Positions 19,729 through 33,270 of a DNA stretch of 64,000 bases are shown here, one piece after another. The first letter of the stretch is position 1, and each line of letters begins with the position of its first letter. The DNA comes from Larus michahellis. Lineage: Eukaryota; Chordata; Aves; Charadriiformes; Laridae. The stretch lies in contig NC_133907.1 of NCBI RefSeq assembly GCF_964199755.1, positions 6,949,001 to 7,013,000 on the forward strand, read 5' to 3'. The notes below the pieces were generated by a model that was not told the DNA's origin, ran no database searches, and saw only the letters and a program-made list of their open reading frames with translations. A program made the translations under genes and the position numbers.

Positions 19729-21006
19729 TGTGGCAGTGCCTGGATCCACTTATAGCGATGTGGCCTCGGGCTGCTCTTCTGTGGGCAGCTGCACCAACAC
19801 AGCTCACCAGTGCCAAAAAGGGGGGGTGGCTTTCTCTTTCATCTCTTCCTTCTCCCTTTTTTGGGGCTCCCAACAGCAGGATCCAGCCCTTCGCACTTGT
19901 TGGACTCCTCCATGCTTTTGTTGTGTGAATTTTCTGCCAGATTAGTGATTTAAACCGGCCCTCAGAGACCAGACACCCTCCAGCCTTCAAGCTGCCTTAC
20001 TCCACAGCAGTTTCTGCATTGCTTTTCCATGTCAGCCACCCAGGACATTAAAATGGACTTCCCTTTCCCATTGCCTTCCTCTTCAGGCAGAGAGGGAGGC
20101 TGTTTCCAAAACTCAGCTTTTTTAACAAAACTTTCAGCACGCCACAAACACCGTAAAACCCCTCAGATAGGAAGCATCCCTCACAAAAGATAGGTATAGA
20201 TTTTTTTATATATATGGGGCACATCGTTGGCGGCCCTGTCCTGACCGGCGGATGGGTGAAGGCCTGGGAATTGCTCCCGCACTCTCACAGCCCCAGTCAG
20301 GCCAAACGACACCTTGGCTCAGCCCAGCCCGATGTTGATTCAAGCCAAGGATTCTTCGTCTGAGGCCAGAACTGGTAACAGCGAGGGAATGGGCTGTTCC
20401 GAACCCTTTGCATCATTCCCAGCTTTTATAAGCTCTTTCTGACACCGTGGCATTGGTTGGAAATATTTGACCTTAAACCCAGCCATTTCTAGCCATTGTA
20501 TTTGGGAAAGTTTTCTTCCCAGCCTGGGTGAGCCCAGAGGGAGCAGGCAGCACCCTCAGCCCCTGCATCTCACTGCCTGCCTTTCACACGCAAATGCTGC
20601 CAAGTGCTCTGCAGCCCCCACCCCTCCACATGGCCATCTTGTGTCATTGACATCGATTGTGAAATATTTCAAGTTGCTAATTAGGCAATAATGACCAACG
20701 GGAAGGGCATTTCCTGGCTGTTAAAACTGGAGACTCCTGACCTCGAGGTCAGTATCAGTCACCCAGGAATTATTAAAACATGGAGGAGGAGGAGAGAAAC
20801 AGGCCAAGAAGAGCAAAACCCCTCACCTTTTAAGGTGGCGGGTGGTTCTCCATTGCACAACTCAGCAGGGGAAGGGCAGGTACCTGCACCCGGGCTCCGG
20901 CCACAGCTCCTGTGGTGTCCTGGTCTCTGCCCCTCTCTTCCAGTTACTGTCATTTCCCAATTAATCTCTGTGGTCATGAAGAAATGAGACGTTAAATATT
21001 GAAGGA

Positions 21007-21044
21007 TTGTCTTTTTTTCTTTCTTTTCTTTTTTTTTTTTTATA
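21007..21044 (+). repeat. Polypyrimidine (T/C) tract
   Basis: A run of T with scattered C, about 38 bases, ending in TATATAC. Simple low-complexity sequence. Confidence 0.85.
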
Positions 21045-24000
21045 TACAGCTAAATTGTGAAGACGCAATTAGCAATAAACCGGGCTCCTGCTGGGCCTGT
21101 ATGTACTAATCCCTCCCCACTTCTAAGGGGAAGATTTACACCTACTCTTCTGGTTTAAAATTGGGACCTTTCTCCCATTTAACCCCGGTGCCCCGCTCTC
21201 CCTTACAGGTGGCTGCATTTCAGTACAATGGCTTCTCCGGGTTAATTAAACTAATGTGAATTACTGTATTTCCTAAGGGGTGACCATACGAAATACTGTG
21301 TTTGTGTTTCTACAGAGCGCGAACCGCCTCTGGTTAGAGGGTTGCCAGCGCCGCATTAACCTCTTCAGCCCGGCCCTGGGCCAGAACTCCGAGCCAGGTC
21401 TGAAGGACAAGTAGCAACAAAAATTAACATCCCCATGCCCTACTTATCCACAGAGAATTTGGCAAATAAACACCACTCCAAATATACTTAAGAGTGAACG
21501 AAGAGCCAGAAGGGAGCAAAGAACCAGTCAAGCTGACATGGGGTGGGAACCTCCCTCTTTTCCTTGCAGGGAGGATGCTCTTGCTGCCAGGGTGGTGGCC
21601 CAGTGACTTCTATTGATACCTGAGTCACCAGCTCACACAACGGCGAAGGGCCAGAAGCCTGACACTGCAGCTGGGGGACTCTCGTTCCTTCCTTCCTCCG
21701 AATCCTGTATATATTTCTTCAAACTTTTCTAGGCAAAACTGCTTGTGATTGTACCTTGGCAAACTCAGGCAATAAAAAATAAAAAAGGAAAGCTTATGAG
21801 CATGTGTGCAATTGTTAAAGACAGAGCTGCTGCTGCTGTTTGCTCCTGTATGGAGTTGTCCAGAAAAACCTGACAAGTTCTGAGGACCTCCACGGGTGAC
21901 CGCTGTGAGACCTCTTCAGACTAGTAGTAGTAAGTGGTCATACACAGACTGGTCAGGACTAGATAGGAAGTTTTAAATCCACGTGCTTAGCCCAAAGTAG
22001 CCTTCATGGTCAAGATTGGCTTTTGGCTGAGGAAACGATGGTAAAATAATGATAATGAGGAAACTGGCAGATTTCAGAACTTTGAACATTCAGATTTTGG
22101 GGGGAAAAAATAAAATTACCAAAAAGCTCAACCCAAAGTTTGCAGTCTATGTTTGTTGACCTATCCTTGGCAGATCTGCAAATAAGCGAGGATTACTGCA
22201 CCCTGCGAGAAGCAGGTAGAGTGGGGCAGAAACTCCATCCTCAGCAGCCTTGGTGAGGAGATGACAACCCATGGATCCTGCAGCACTGTCAGCTTTGGCC
22301 TGCAGCCTTACCTACAACGGTCCTGAACTTTACCCGCGCTCCCAAACCAAGCTACAACCTTGGACAAAGACAGAGATATGAGCACAGAGAGAAACTCTCA
22401 CCTCCATCACAAAACCAGCACGTTAGCAGTGGGGACCGCAGCTGCTCCCTACCAGGGGACAGTTGGACAACTCTTGCTCGAATGTTTCCCAGCAGTCAGT
22501 AGCCAGATATAATATTGAAAAATGAGCCCATTCAGGCAAACAGATTTTTTTTTTTTTACATAGTATTTCCTATTCCTTTTTGCCTGAGGGATGCTCTGAA
22601 CAGCCCTGTTTAATACGCACCGTATCCAAATGATCTGTCAGATCATCTCACCTGGATGCGGGCGCGAGTCAGGGTGTTCCTCTCTTTTCCTGTCCAGCTT
22701 CATCTCCCATTCCCAGAAAAAGCAGGTAAGTCCTGTTATCCTGTCTGGTGAACCCTGATTATTTACTGTGATTTTTCAAGCCAATCATGATATGTTGGCC
22801 CCAGAACATGAGAAGAAGCCACTCATCTAAGAATATGGGTGGCTTTTCTGGAACACTTCTTGGGGATCAAAATTCACTCGCTTTTTTTTCCCCAGGTGGT
22901 ATTATTCCCTTGGGTGGGGGTGTCAAAACCAGCAACACCAGCAGGAGAATGAAAGGACCTGTTATACTCTGGAGCAAGGAGGCTTTCCCATTCTTCATGA
23001 GGAGCATAAAGACCTTGAAACTTATGAGGAATCATACAAAGCAGGATTTATATGCAGCCTGGATTGATGAACTATATTATGCCACCTTTTAAAAAAAAAA
23101 ATCACAAAGCGATCCACACCCAGCACAACTCAGGGGAATAAAGGCTTTTAACAGACAGCTGCTGCTTGCGAATTGTTTAAAAAATATTCCATCCTGTCTC
23201 TACAAAAGGCTGGTGAGGAATTTACAAATGTCCTAATCCCCCTCTAATCCTTTAAAACGCCGAGCTGTGATCACACATGCTGTTTTGTGATTATGTGTCT
23301 TCAAGGGCTTGTTTAGATACTTATTAGGAGATAGCAACTCGCTTTTGTCACAGAAAGCCAAAATTGTTTGATATCTCTTGGTCGCACTTTACATTCTTCT
23401 GAAAAGAAACATCAGGTCTGCTTGGAAAGACGAGCCACCCCCATCCCGTCTCACATCCCGTCTCACACCGCTGCCACAGCTTTTGGGGACAACCAGGAGC
23501 TCTTCTCCACAGAGGAGCCCGCGTACTTCAAGGTTGCTGAAGACGCAAGCAGAGAAATGCTCCTCTCCTTGCTCTCACCTTCTCCTTCGCAAGCGGGGAC
23601 AGCAATGGCTCGTCTAATTGTTGACAACATTTTAGGACCTACACAGGAAAAGCTCTGGCATTTTATTAGAGCGTTTGGTGGTGCCTTTAGCAAGCACTAC
23701 ATGGAGACTATGGCTGTTTTAAATTGTGTGTGACATTTCTATGTGCACAGATAACCAGGGCAGAGCCGACTCTTAACTGCTCATATGTGTTTAATTAGAG
23801 CTGCATTTTTAATCCTTTTAATTTGTATCTCTTTCTTAATAACCTCAGCCTGGCAAAGGTTGAAAAGGAATAAGTTTCATTTGAATATTGGGTAAAACTT
23901 GGTAACAGCAGAGCAGATTGTTTAGCAAAAAGGTTACAGCATGTTCTTTAAGAGTATGGGTAACAGTTTGGCTCCATTAAACTCTGTAGCTCGCTAAGCC

Positions 24001-27000
24001 GAGGGTTTTATCCTTTGAAAATAATTTCAGAGAAGCTTAATAAAAATACACTGGAGCTCGGTATGTCATCCGAGCTTGCTCTGGGAAGTTTAACTGTATC
24101 AACGGGGTGTTATTTGCCTGCAAGTAAGATCCCGGCAGCATCGATCAGTTTTTGCAGCGCAGTTCTGAAATCTTAATCCAATCGTGTTATAAATTCGTAT
24201 TTAATTTTTGCCCCAAAGGAGAAAAAGTCATTGCAGACTATTGCAATACCTGCTGACGAAACATCCTCAGAGGTTAAAAAAAACCCTACAGGAATGCTCC
24301 AAGCCGAATTAGTGAAAATAGTTTCGATAATCTCCAAATCTTGAACCCGGAGCTAATAGAGAAGAATGAACCCATTTCTCAAGCACTTGCTCCTTTGTTT
24401 CAGATAAATTTGAAACTTCATTTCAGAAAAAAGACCTGTCATTAAATACAGTGTAACTTTAAAAGAAGAGCAGATAAAAATCAGCAAGTTTTAGTTGTAA
24501 CTACTGTCATGAGTTTTATCCAACAGACTGGTGGACCTCAGCTCCAGTATCGCAGGCAGACAGAGCAGATTCCTCAGCCAGACGGCTTCTGGCTTAGAAA
24601 AAGGCGAAAAGATCACCTTAAAACACAGCGACTCTCAAAGCGATGTTTCGGATATATTCTGTGGCATAATGTGTTTCTTGACAGTTTTGCTGGGCCATCA
24701 AAATCCAACCTCTTGGTGTTAAAAATGGCCACACTGGAGCATTGTCTGTGCCCTTCAGACAACAACTGTTCGAACTCCATCTAAAATACGCAAATAGATA
24801 TTTGCTGGTTCTGGTGTATCTGACTAACTACTACCGGAGGCCAATCCTCAGCCTGTTTAATGTTGGTGATCTCCAGGCACTTCCCAACGAATGCTAGGGA
24901 TCCCCATACAGTGAATAAAAGTTTATTTTCCTTTGTTATCATGCACAGGTCACTTGGAAATAGCCCAGGAATCCCCAGAGGCTGCTGTAGCTGGCTGGAA
25001 GGCAGCAGCGTAGGTTAAAAAAAGACCAAGTGTAAAAGCAATGACTTAATTTGTGCTCTGGCAAATCGCAGCATCCTTATCCTCAGGACAACTATCACGC
25101 TGACAGCAGCAACACAAGCTTACAAGTAACCTCATTTTTCATTTCTGAAGATGTAAAGAGATAGCCCATTTCATAGTCAGTCCTCAACTTCTGCTGTTAC
25201 TGCCCAAGTCACCGCACTGAAGCTGCCCACCGCTCCTTCGCTTTTGGTATGATTCAATATGAATTCTCGTTCCAGATGCAAAAGGCTCACTATTACTTTC
25301 AGACAGCATTCCTTCGCCTGCAAGTGCTGATGCCTATACTTAAATTAAATATAAAGGCATGTCTCTGCATGAGAATTGTTGCAGCTGTTCCATATCTGCA
25401 TTAAGTGATCTTCCACAGCCATTGTGCGAGCAGTGTGTCTGCACCACTTTGATTCTCTCTGACTATTCAAATTTTTCCTCGGATTGTTGTGGCCACATAG
25501 CACTGGGATGTTTTGAAATCAATAATCGGTGCTCTGGTCAAACTTCTTGCTCAACATTGCTCCATGTCTGTGCTGTCCGTGTTTGATGGGATATTTCATG
25601 CTGGGTATTATACGATACTTCCCAGAAGGCATCAGAGTTCTCAGACGAAATTATATAGTTTTCATAACTCCTTTTGTTCATCCCATCACTCAGTTGTTTT
25701 CATATGGACCATTTTCTGACATTGTTGAAGAACAAAGATCATCCTTGTGACCATGAAATGCCACCATCCTAGAAAAGCACGCCCGGCTTACCACACCAGC
25801 AGAGGGTTGCGATGCCTTTGTGCAGAGGCATAGAGGGCTATTGATACTTGCAAATACCCAGCTTCCACTTCGACTAGGAAAAAGCTAACTACTGTGATAC
25901 CGAGGAGTTCAGCTGTCGAGGAGAACCTTTTACCAAAGAGATAAATCTCAGAGGGGGAGATGTCACAATAAGACAAACTGCTACAATGTGGACAGGGGCT
26001 GGGCTGATGAATATACTTTCTTAGGAGGCAGCGGGTGGTATAATCCCACCTGATGCCCTTGTGTTGCGGTGCAAAATAGTGCGACAGACACGGCACCTTC
26101 AAAATTACACATTTGCATGTGCAGGGGGCTCAGAGGTGTGTTCTGCCTTTCTAAGTACAGGTGGTGGTAGTTTGTCTGATCCTTCCGGAGTGAAACAGCA
26201 AAGGATTTCATTATTCTGCCTGTGCGGCAGTGGAGAAGTCCACGTCTGGCACAGCTGCACTGACAAGTGTTTCCCCAAGAGCAGCATCCAGCACAGAGGC
26301 AAACCGAGAGCGACGCGGGCTGTTCCCTCCATCACACGGGCAGTTGTTCCTAAGGACCTGCCCTCGTCCTCTCTGCTGTTCACTTTTTCCACTGTGCTTC
26401 CAAAATCTGCACCACAACTATCTTAGTGATACAAATTCTTTGAATACCTACCTGCCTTGATTTCATTTTCTAGCAACATTATTTCCACAAGCATTCAAAC
26501 CAACATTATCAACTTCACCTGAGTCAGAGCACGATGGCAGCTGCTAGGGAAGAAACAAGAGGATGACATCTACTCTCTTGCTCAGCCAACAGCTAAAACA
26601 CTGTCTTTTCTTAGTTTTTATTTTTTTTTATTTTTTTTTTTTAAAAGCAGCTCGGTGCTGAGTGCTGGAATCTCTCACAGACACAGCCCGGCTTCTCCTG
26701 GTAACAGCAAATTTTGCAAACTTCCCAAAGTTTGACCTGGAACTGCCCTGACTCTGCAGTACTTCTACCAGAGCTGCAAGTGCTCCTCATCTCCAAGAGA
26801 CACACACACTCCCACTTTACTGCTAAATCAACGCAGCCGAAGCCCATTTCCAAAGCAGACTGACAGCACCGACTCAAATACGAGGGGCTGACATCAAGCA
26901 TTGCTTCCAGATGCAAATGTCTTTAGTTTGAGTGAACACAAAACAACCTATAAGGATGGGAATGGAAGATAATCACCACTGGCTGTGAGAGGTACAGGCA

Positions 27001-28589
27001 GTCCCAGCAAAAATGCAACCTGCTTTCAGTGCCAACGTGATTTCCACCAGGAGAGCATGCTGCGAGAGCGCATGGCCCTTCCAGGATCCTGCTGTGCCGC
27101 CACTTGGCAAAAGGCTGCTTGTTCAGACCTCTAAGGCCAAGGGAAGATAAAACAAAATTTACCAGACTGTACCATGACCGCTTTGTATCGCATGTGGTCA
27201 ACACAAAGGAACATGATAAAAGCAGAGCAAGTGCCTCCCTAATGCCCTACTGTCTGAAACGCTCTGAAACCCTACGCTGATGCCAACAGCTTCAGTAGGA
27301 TGTCAACCTTGTGAGCAAGCCAGATCATTGTGCCATCTTCTCCAAAAATCCTTCTCTGCCTTTGATATGTTAATCCTGCGTAAGGCAAATTCTCCCATTA
27401 GAATGTAGTCCATTCTGGTCTCCACGCAATCTGCATTATCCAGTTCAAAGTTAAATTAAAAATCCCAACCTGTGTGAATGTTGCAATCACATTATGAAAT
27501 CTGTAAATCTATTTTTAATGTCTTAATGCTGCTCTAGTTGAACAAGGCAAATAGACTGCTGCATTGCATTTGCTTTACACTTTTTTAGATTCTCATGCAC
27601 TAGTTAAATATTCACCCTGCAGTGTTTGCATTTCCAGTACTGCAAGACCCTAAAATAGAAGACAAGTTTTTCTTTCCCTCTTTTGTTTTTAAAATTCCAA
27701 CTACGGGCAACTTGACTTGGAGATCTCTCCAACTCAGATGTGGAGTACTAAATATTGCAGAGAGAGCTGCTGAAAACGTTTCAATGTAATACTGATGCCA
27801 GAAAATAGGATTTAAATCGCAAACACGCAGCTATTTGCAGTATTTTTAGGGGGTGACGGAACCAAATATTTTATTTAATTTCAACTTCAAGATACACTCA
27901 ATGTTCATTCTGTGAGCAGCTGGTTTTTAAGAGAGAAAATACGTGAACAAAGGTGGAACAACTCAGGCAATGGGCCCAGCTCAACTATCCCAAATCGATA
28001 TTTTATAGCACTTTACTTCGGGGAGTAGTTGGTGCTCTTCATTCTGATCTGCAATGGAAACAAGCTCTGAAGCGCTGGAATTTTCTGTGCAACAAACCCT
28101 CTATTTTCTGACCAAGTCTCTTTGAAAAATCAGTGTATTAAACAGTCAAATAAATCCTGCTGTTTTCACTTGAGAGCCATCCTATTAAGAGACGGGAACT
28201 GTTTCTCCACTCTCTTCTCCCTCTAGAGACGTTTCCCCTCTTTTTGCAGTCCATCTCTTTATTACATTAGTATTTATCCACTCATAATTACGATGCATTC
28301 CCTGAGCTTACAAACTACATACACATGAAAACACCCGGGAAAGAAGGAAAGGACAATAGAGACAGCAGATTTACCCTGTGCTGACAGATTCTTCAGGGCA
28401 GTCACTATGGCAAACTCCCGCGCTACCCAGCGCAGGCACCGCAGCTCTTTCTGCTCTCCGGGCCCCCGTGCGACGCTGCAACATCAGCTGCTTGTCCTCA
28501 CACGGAATTAGGGGGAATTAGCGCACGTTTCTGCGGGTGACAGGAGGGAAAGCTTTAGCGATGCTGTTGTTACCTACAGCCGCTTATTA

Positions 28590-29110
28590 AGCTTGAAAAC
28601 CGGAGGTGACTTACAGCCCAAGTTAGGGAGTTTCAGAAACTTTGGGCAGCAGCGAAAGGGAACGAGAAGGTCGAGGAGGGGCGAAGCCGGGCTTCGGCTT
28701 TGCGGGGGTGTCGGCGGCGGGGCCGGGCTGGCTCTGTGCCCAGCCTCCCTCCCCCCGCAGCCCAGCCAGCGCCGGATCCGACCCCGGCCTGGCTCTGGGC
28801 TGGGCTTCTGGTGCCACCGCATGGATAACGCCACCAAGTGCAGCCCGTGCTGGGGCGCCGCGGGGTTTTGGCGCAAAGCCAAAAAGAGTGCGTGTGGGGG
28901 TGTGTGTGTGGGGGTGTGTGTGCTAAGGAATAGATTCCGTCTAATGACCCGACCTGCTGGGGTTTCAGCTCAGCAGTCGTTCTTCAGTTGGAGGGAGAGG
29001 CGTTTTACAGCCCCAGCTCTCCCACCCGGGGATGCTGCGGATGCCCCCGCCCGCTGCTCTGCAGAGCGCATTCGCCCGCAGCACACCCTCAGATACATTT
29101 ACAGGTGCTT
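28590..29110. promoter_or_regulatory. Isolated CpG island in the spacer
   Basis: About 500 bp of CpG-dense sequence with sharp borders, 16 kb from the upstream TFAP2C island and 8 kb beyond the RTF2 stop codon. It includes a G/GT-rich stretch (28896-28921). No coding sequence of a known protein is found in or beside it. It may be the promoter of an unannotated (noncoding) transcript or an orphan regulatory island. Confidence 0.6.
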
Positions 29111-32100
29111 GTCCTCAGGTAGCCGGGGTATCTGTGACTAAATCTTCACCCATTCACTCAAATTCCGGCTCTTTCCTGCGGTTTTGAGGCACAGGAGCGC
29201 TGGGCTGGTTCTGCCTGTGGCCCCTGCCCTGCGCGGCCGGCGGCAGCCGCTGCAGCCAGTCCGACGGGTACGTTTGAGAGTGTTTAATGATTCCTTAAAG
29301 AATGGAAACATGCAAACCAAATGAGCTATGAGTAGCTTAAATCTCAATGGGGAAGTAAATGGCTGCAGTTTAAGAGATCCAACCAGCCCAGCATGCCCGC
29401 TGCTGACCACAATTCAAATGCAAGCAGATTCTGTTTCACTGAATTAAACAAGAGTGCTTGTTCAAATATTAGGAAAGCCAAGAAAAAACGTTCTTGGAGA
29501 AACAAATCCTGCTGTGCTGGATCAGCTCCATGGACTAACTAATCCCGGATTGTGTCCTGGGAGTCACCAGCACCAAATACCTCTGAGAAAGGTGCAAGAT
29601 ACAGACACCTCATCTCGTCCCCAAACTGTAGGGATGTTAATAGTTAAGGGAAACGCTTACAATAAATATATAAGAATTAGGTAATCTTAAGTGGACACCA
29701 TGAAAAATTAGAGCTCAACTTCACAAGCTTGAACAGATAATGCAGCTTTAACGACTGGGTTTTCATCTTTGTTAGTGTAATCTATTGGTCTCAATCAGAT
29801 CCCAGCTGGGACGAGGAGAGCCAGCTTCAAGGGACAGTTATGGGCTTACTACAAACACGCGTTATTGCAGCAGGAATGCCACGTTCTCACAAGTAACCTG
29901 TAACACGAGGCCTGGCTGGCAGCTGCCGCTCAGGGCTCCAGCAGCCGGGCCGGAGCTGGGACACGGCACGGCCAGCACTGGCCGGGGAAGGGGTGTCACT
30001 GGGGGGGTGAGAGGAGCATGTGCAGGTACTGCCGTCGGCCTCAGCCAGCGCTAATCATCATTTCCATTCATAAGCATAAAAGAGTCAAGTATTCCCCCCC
30101 CCCCCCCATTGCCATTTAAAAAGTATCTGACCTAATTATTACTATCCCTGTTGTGTAAATTCAGCACTTTGTCAGTCTGAATAAATGTACATTAGCCTTA
30201 ACATGAGTTAAACAAGTTTAAACAATGAAGGAAGCTTTGTAAAGCTCCCTTGCTTTTTAACTTATTTGACACCACACTAAAGAGCCCATTTAGACTAAAG
30301 AGTTCAGCACATTTTGGGACCCATTAAATACCCAGGTTGAGACTAGATATTCCCTTTTTATTTTTTTAATTTGTCCTACCCAGTTGCTAAAGTCAGCATA
30401 ATTGAGCAATAAGCTGCTTTGCATTTCTTTAGCTTTGTAGGCGAGTTGAAGAAAGCTACGCCCATCCCGCCCAGCGCAGCCCTCTCCACGCTCCTACGGC
30501 AAACCCCACTTATCACTGCAAAGTGGATATTAAGTGATTCCTCAGAATTACTTTTAATTATAAAAGAGGAAACTCATGGCATAAAAATGTGACATTCCTG
30601 ACCGTTAGGAAAACGGACACTGTCAAATTCTTTCTATTTTAGGCTAACAACATATTTCTTTCCGGAGTCCAGTCAGCCTTTGACAGTCCACGGAAGAGCA
30701 TTCCTTGTCTTCCGTTTACAAATTACACTGCACCCTGGTACGGACATCTTCTGTCCCCCAAATGTAATAATTAAGCCTTAAGACATCCTCATACAGTGGG
30801 GAAATAATTTACATGGGAGAGAAGGGCATGAAAGACTGGACACCCATCCAAGACCACGGAAGGAAGAGGGAAACACCTTCTTATCAGTAACATGGAAAGG
30901 AAAGAGACTGAACATCTTGATGTGCTCCCCTGTGGGTACAACTCTGCTCTTTAAAAACTGCCACACAGGGAGCAAAATAAGAACTCTGTGCAGTGACAAG
31001 CTACGGGCCGATCCCGACTCAAACTGCCATCAGATTCAGGACGTGGCCTGGAAGATGGAGGAAAGTTCAGCTGGGCGAGGAGCCTCTCTGGCTGCGTAAC
31101 CAACGCAAATCAGCCCCAAAGCGCTGCAAAACCAGAGCATCCATCACCCTGATATTCCCTGTTCCTGCTCTCCTGATCATCATCAAGCAAAGCACTGTCT
31201 TATTCCTGTAAGCAGCAGAAAGGAGAGAGGCAAATGAGAAGGAACAAGGGAAAAACTGGGTGAAAAGAGAAGCGGTTTGGTCTGACAGATGAATGCGTCT
31301 ACAAGGGAAAGGGGTTGTTTTTCACCAACCCCAACCCTTAACTTTTGAGAAAACCTCTTAGAGATGTCACAAATACTACAGAAAGGTTGGGTTCTGCTGG
31401 ATATGTTACAAAGAGCTGGTAGGGCAACATTTTAAAAAGAGGATTTAATTTTACTCAATGTCACAGCGAAACTGGTTCTTCCCCCCAAAAGATCTGTAGT
31501 CAATTTGCAAATTGAATTCTGTCACTGACCTGTTAGAGATATTTTAATCCACATGAAGTTAAATGCTTGACAAAACCACAGCTATGAAATTGTTAGCAGT
31601 ACCTCCACAGTAACTGGGCAGTCGGATGGATATTTAGATTAAAACCCTGGCTTACAGGCAGAATTCCCATCAATTGCAGATGGATTAGGATTCCATCCCT
31701 CTTGCTCATTTTAAAGGTTGGTAAAGTTTAAGACACAGAAAAAACCCAACTCAATTATAATTTCTAGCTGTCAGGAAGGAATTATATCAGTTCCATCTTA
31801 CAGAAGGAAATCTGCGCTGTCTAGCAGTAATCAGTTCCATATTTGTGAAGCCTTCCAACAAAACACTTTTTGTCTATGATTTGTATTCATCTTAGGACAC
31901 ACTGATTTCAGACCCTCTGTGGATTGTAACGTATAAACAGCCCCTTTATTTTTAAATGCAACTAAGAAACTATTTGGCAGGGTCACCACAGTTCTGAATC
32001 TTGAGCAAAATATACCAACTGCAACTGGCGTCTCGGCTGCAAAGCAAGCAGGACGGGACACTTAAAGACAATTGTGTTCGTTCAGTTTCGCTAAGAATAG

Positions 32101-33270
32101 GACATGAATAAGAAATATTTTAATCTAACAAGCATCGTGTTTTGAAGAGAACTTTAAGCTTTCTTTGGTCAATTTGGCAGGCATGTCATGAACTCATGGC
32201 ATGGAAGTCGGAGACCGAAGCAGAGAAGTTCCGAGATTCCAATAAAATCTCCCAACCATCTTAGCAAACCGCATGCATTTTCCCACTGTACGCCTCTCAA
32301 ACTTTATTCCCATTAGAGAGAAAATAGTGCTACAATTACTTCTAAAAAAATAGTCAAGTGAAATAAAATTTAACATACTGTTACAGAATGAACTCTGCCC
32401 CTTGAAGCTTACTATTCACTAATGACAGAGTTTTATCAGCAGGATGTCACTAAATTCTGGTCTTTCCAGAACAGATACTACACACTCCTCCTCTTCAACT
32501 CTGCCTTCCCATGGCCGTCAGGGGTGCTGCTTCTTTTCTGAAGGATTTTAGTCTAATTTTCTAGAGATTCAAGGTTGCTACACCCTCACTTGTATCGGCA
32601 ATGCTATAAATCATTGCTTAATTACAATTAAGACTCATGGAGATATAAAAGCCTTGAAGACGTGCTGTTCTTAGAGGTCTTGCAGAAAAAGATGGCTGGG
32701 GAGACAAGACCTCCAACAGCAATGTGCAAAAACCAGAGGTATTGGAGGTTAGGGAATAAAGGAGGAAAGTCACCTTTTCCTGCAGCCTGCGGGAGCCAGG
32801 AAAGAGGAATCCACCCCAAACCCACCTTTGTCAGCTCCAGGATGTCAGGCCTGAAAGGTTCCAGGTGTGCAAGGTTCACTGTCCTCCATGAAGACAAAAA
32901 GCCCCAGTGTCAGCACCTTCGGTCCTCGTCGCAGATCAGCACGTGGCACAGGCAAGCCCAAATCGGTCCGTCAGCTGCAGCAGGGCGTTAACAGCCGCTC
33001 CACACGCTGTTACGGACCATCAGGGACAAGGGGAAAAGGTAGTTTACAGGATACCCTGTGAAACAGCATGAAATATCACATCCCATTTGGTATGAGTAGG
33101 GAATTAAGCTGCAGCACTGAACACCGATACCAGGCTGATCTCTGCTGAGTCTGAATGTGTGAACACCCTCGGGTTTTCAGTTTTAGAGGTACCAATATTG
33201 AAAGGACTGAACACTCTACAGAGACAGGCAGTTCACAGGACAGTAATTGAGGATATATAGCTTTACAGCC
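29111..33270. other. Spacer, no gene recognised
   Basis: Mostly AT-rich. It contains a 14-C homopolymer (30094-30107) and an AT-rich block at 30.1-30.45 kb with several homeodomain-type TAATTA/TTTAAAC words. No open frame resembles a known protein. Confidence 0.6.
30094..30107 (+). repeat. C homopolymer (14)
   Basis: Fourteen uninterrupted C residues in otherwise AT-rich sequence. Confidence 0.95.

Larger units (their letters stand above)
12861..28580. other. Spacer upstream of TFAP2C, no gene recognised
   Basis: About 15.7 kb without an open frame that resembles a known protein. Composition swings between GC-richer blocks (16.3-18.4 kb) and AT-rich blocks (23.7-24.5 and 27.4-28.0 kb). It holds a MIR-like fragment near 13.4 kb, a 32-base-stem hairpin at 19.7 kb, a pyrimidine tract at 21.0 kb and a T-rich tract at 26.6 kb. 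Given its position next to a developmental regulator, distal enhancers are plausible but not shown. Confidence 0.6.

Noticed and set aside
19478-19990. 155- and 116-codon frames around the hairpin
   Set aside because: Cys/Ser-rich on one strand and Arg/His-rich on the other, no recognisable family; the hairpin itself was kept as a repeat.
23368-23733. 121-codon plus-strand frame
   Set aside because: Contains a small tandem duplication (CATCCCGTCTCA) and no known domain; no splice or promoter context to support it.
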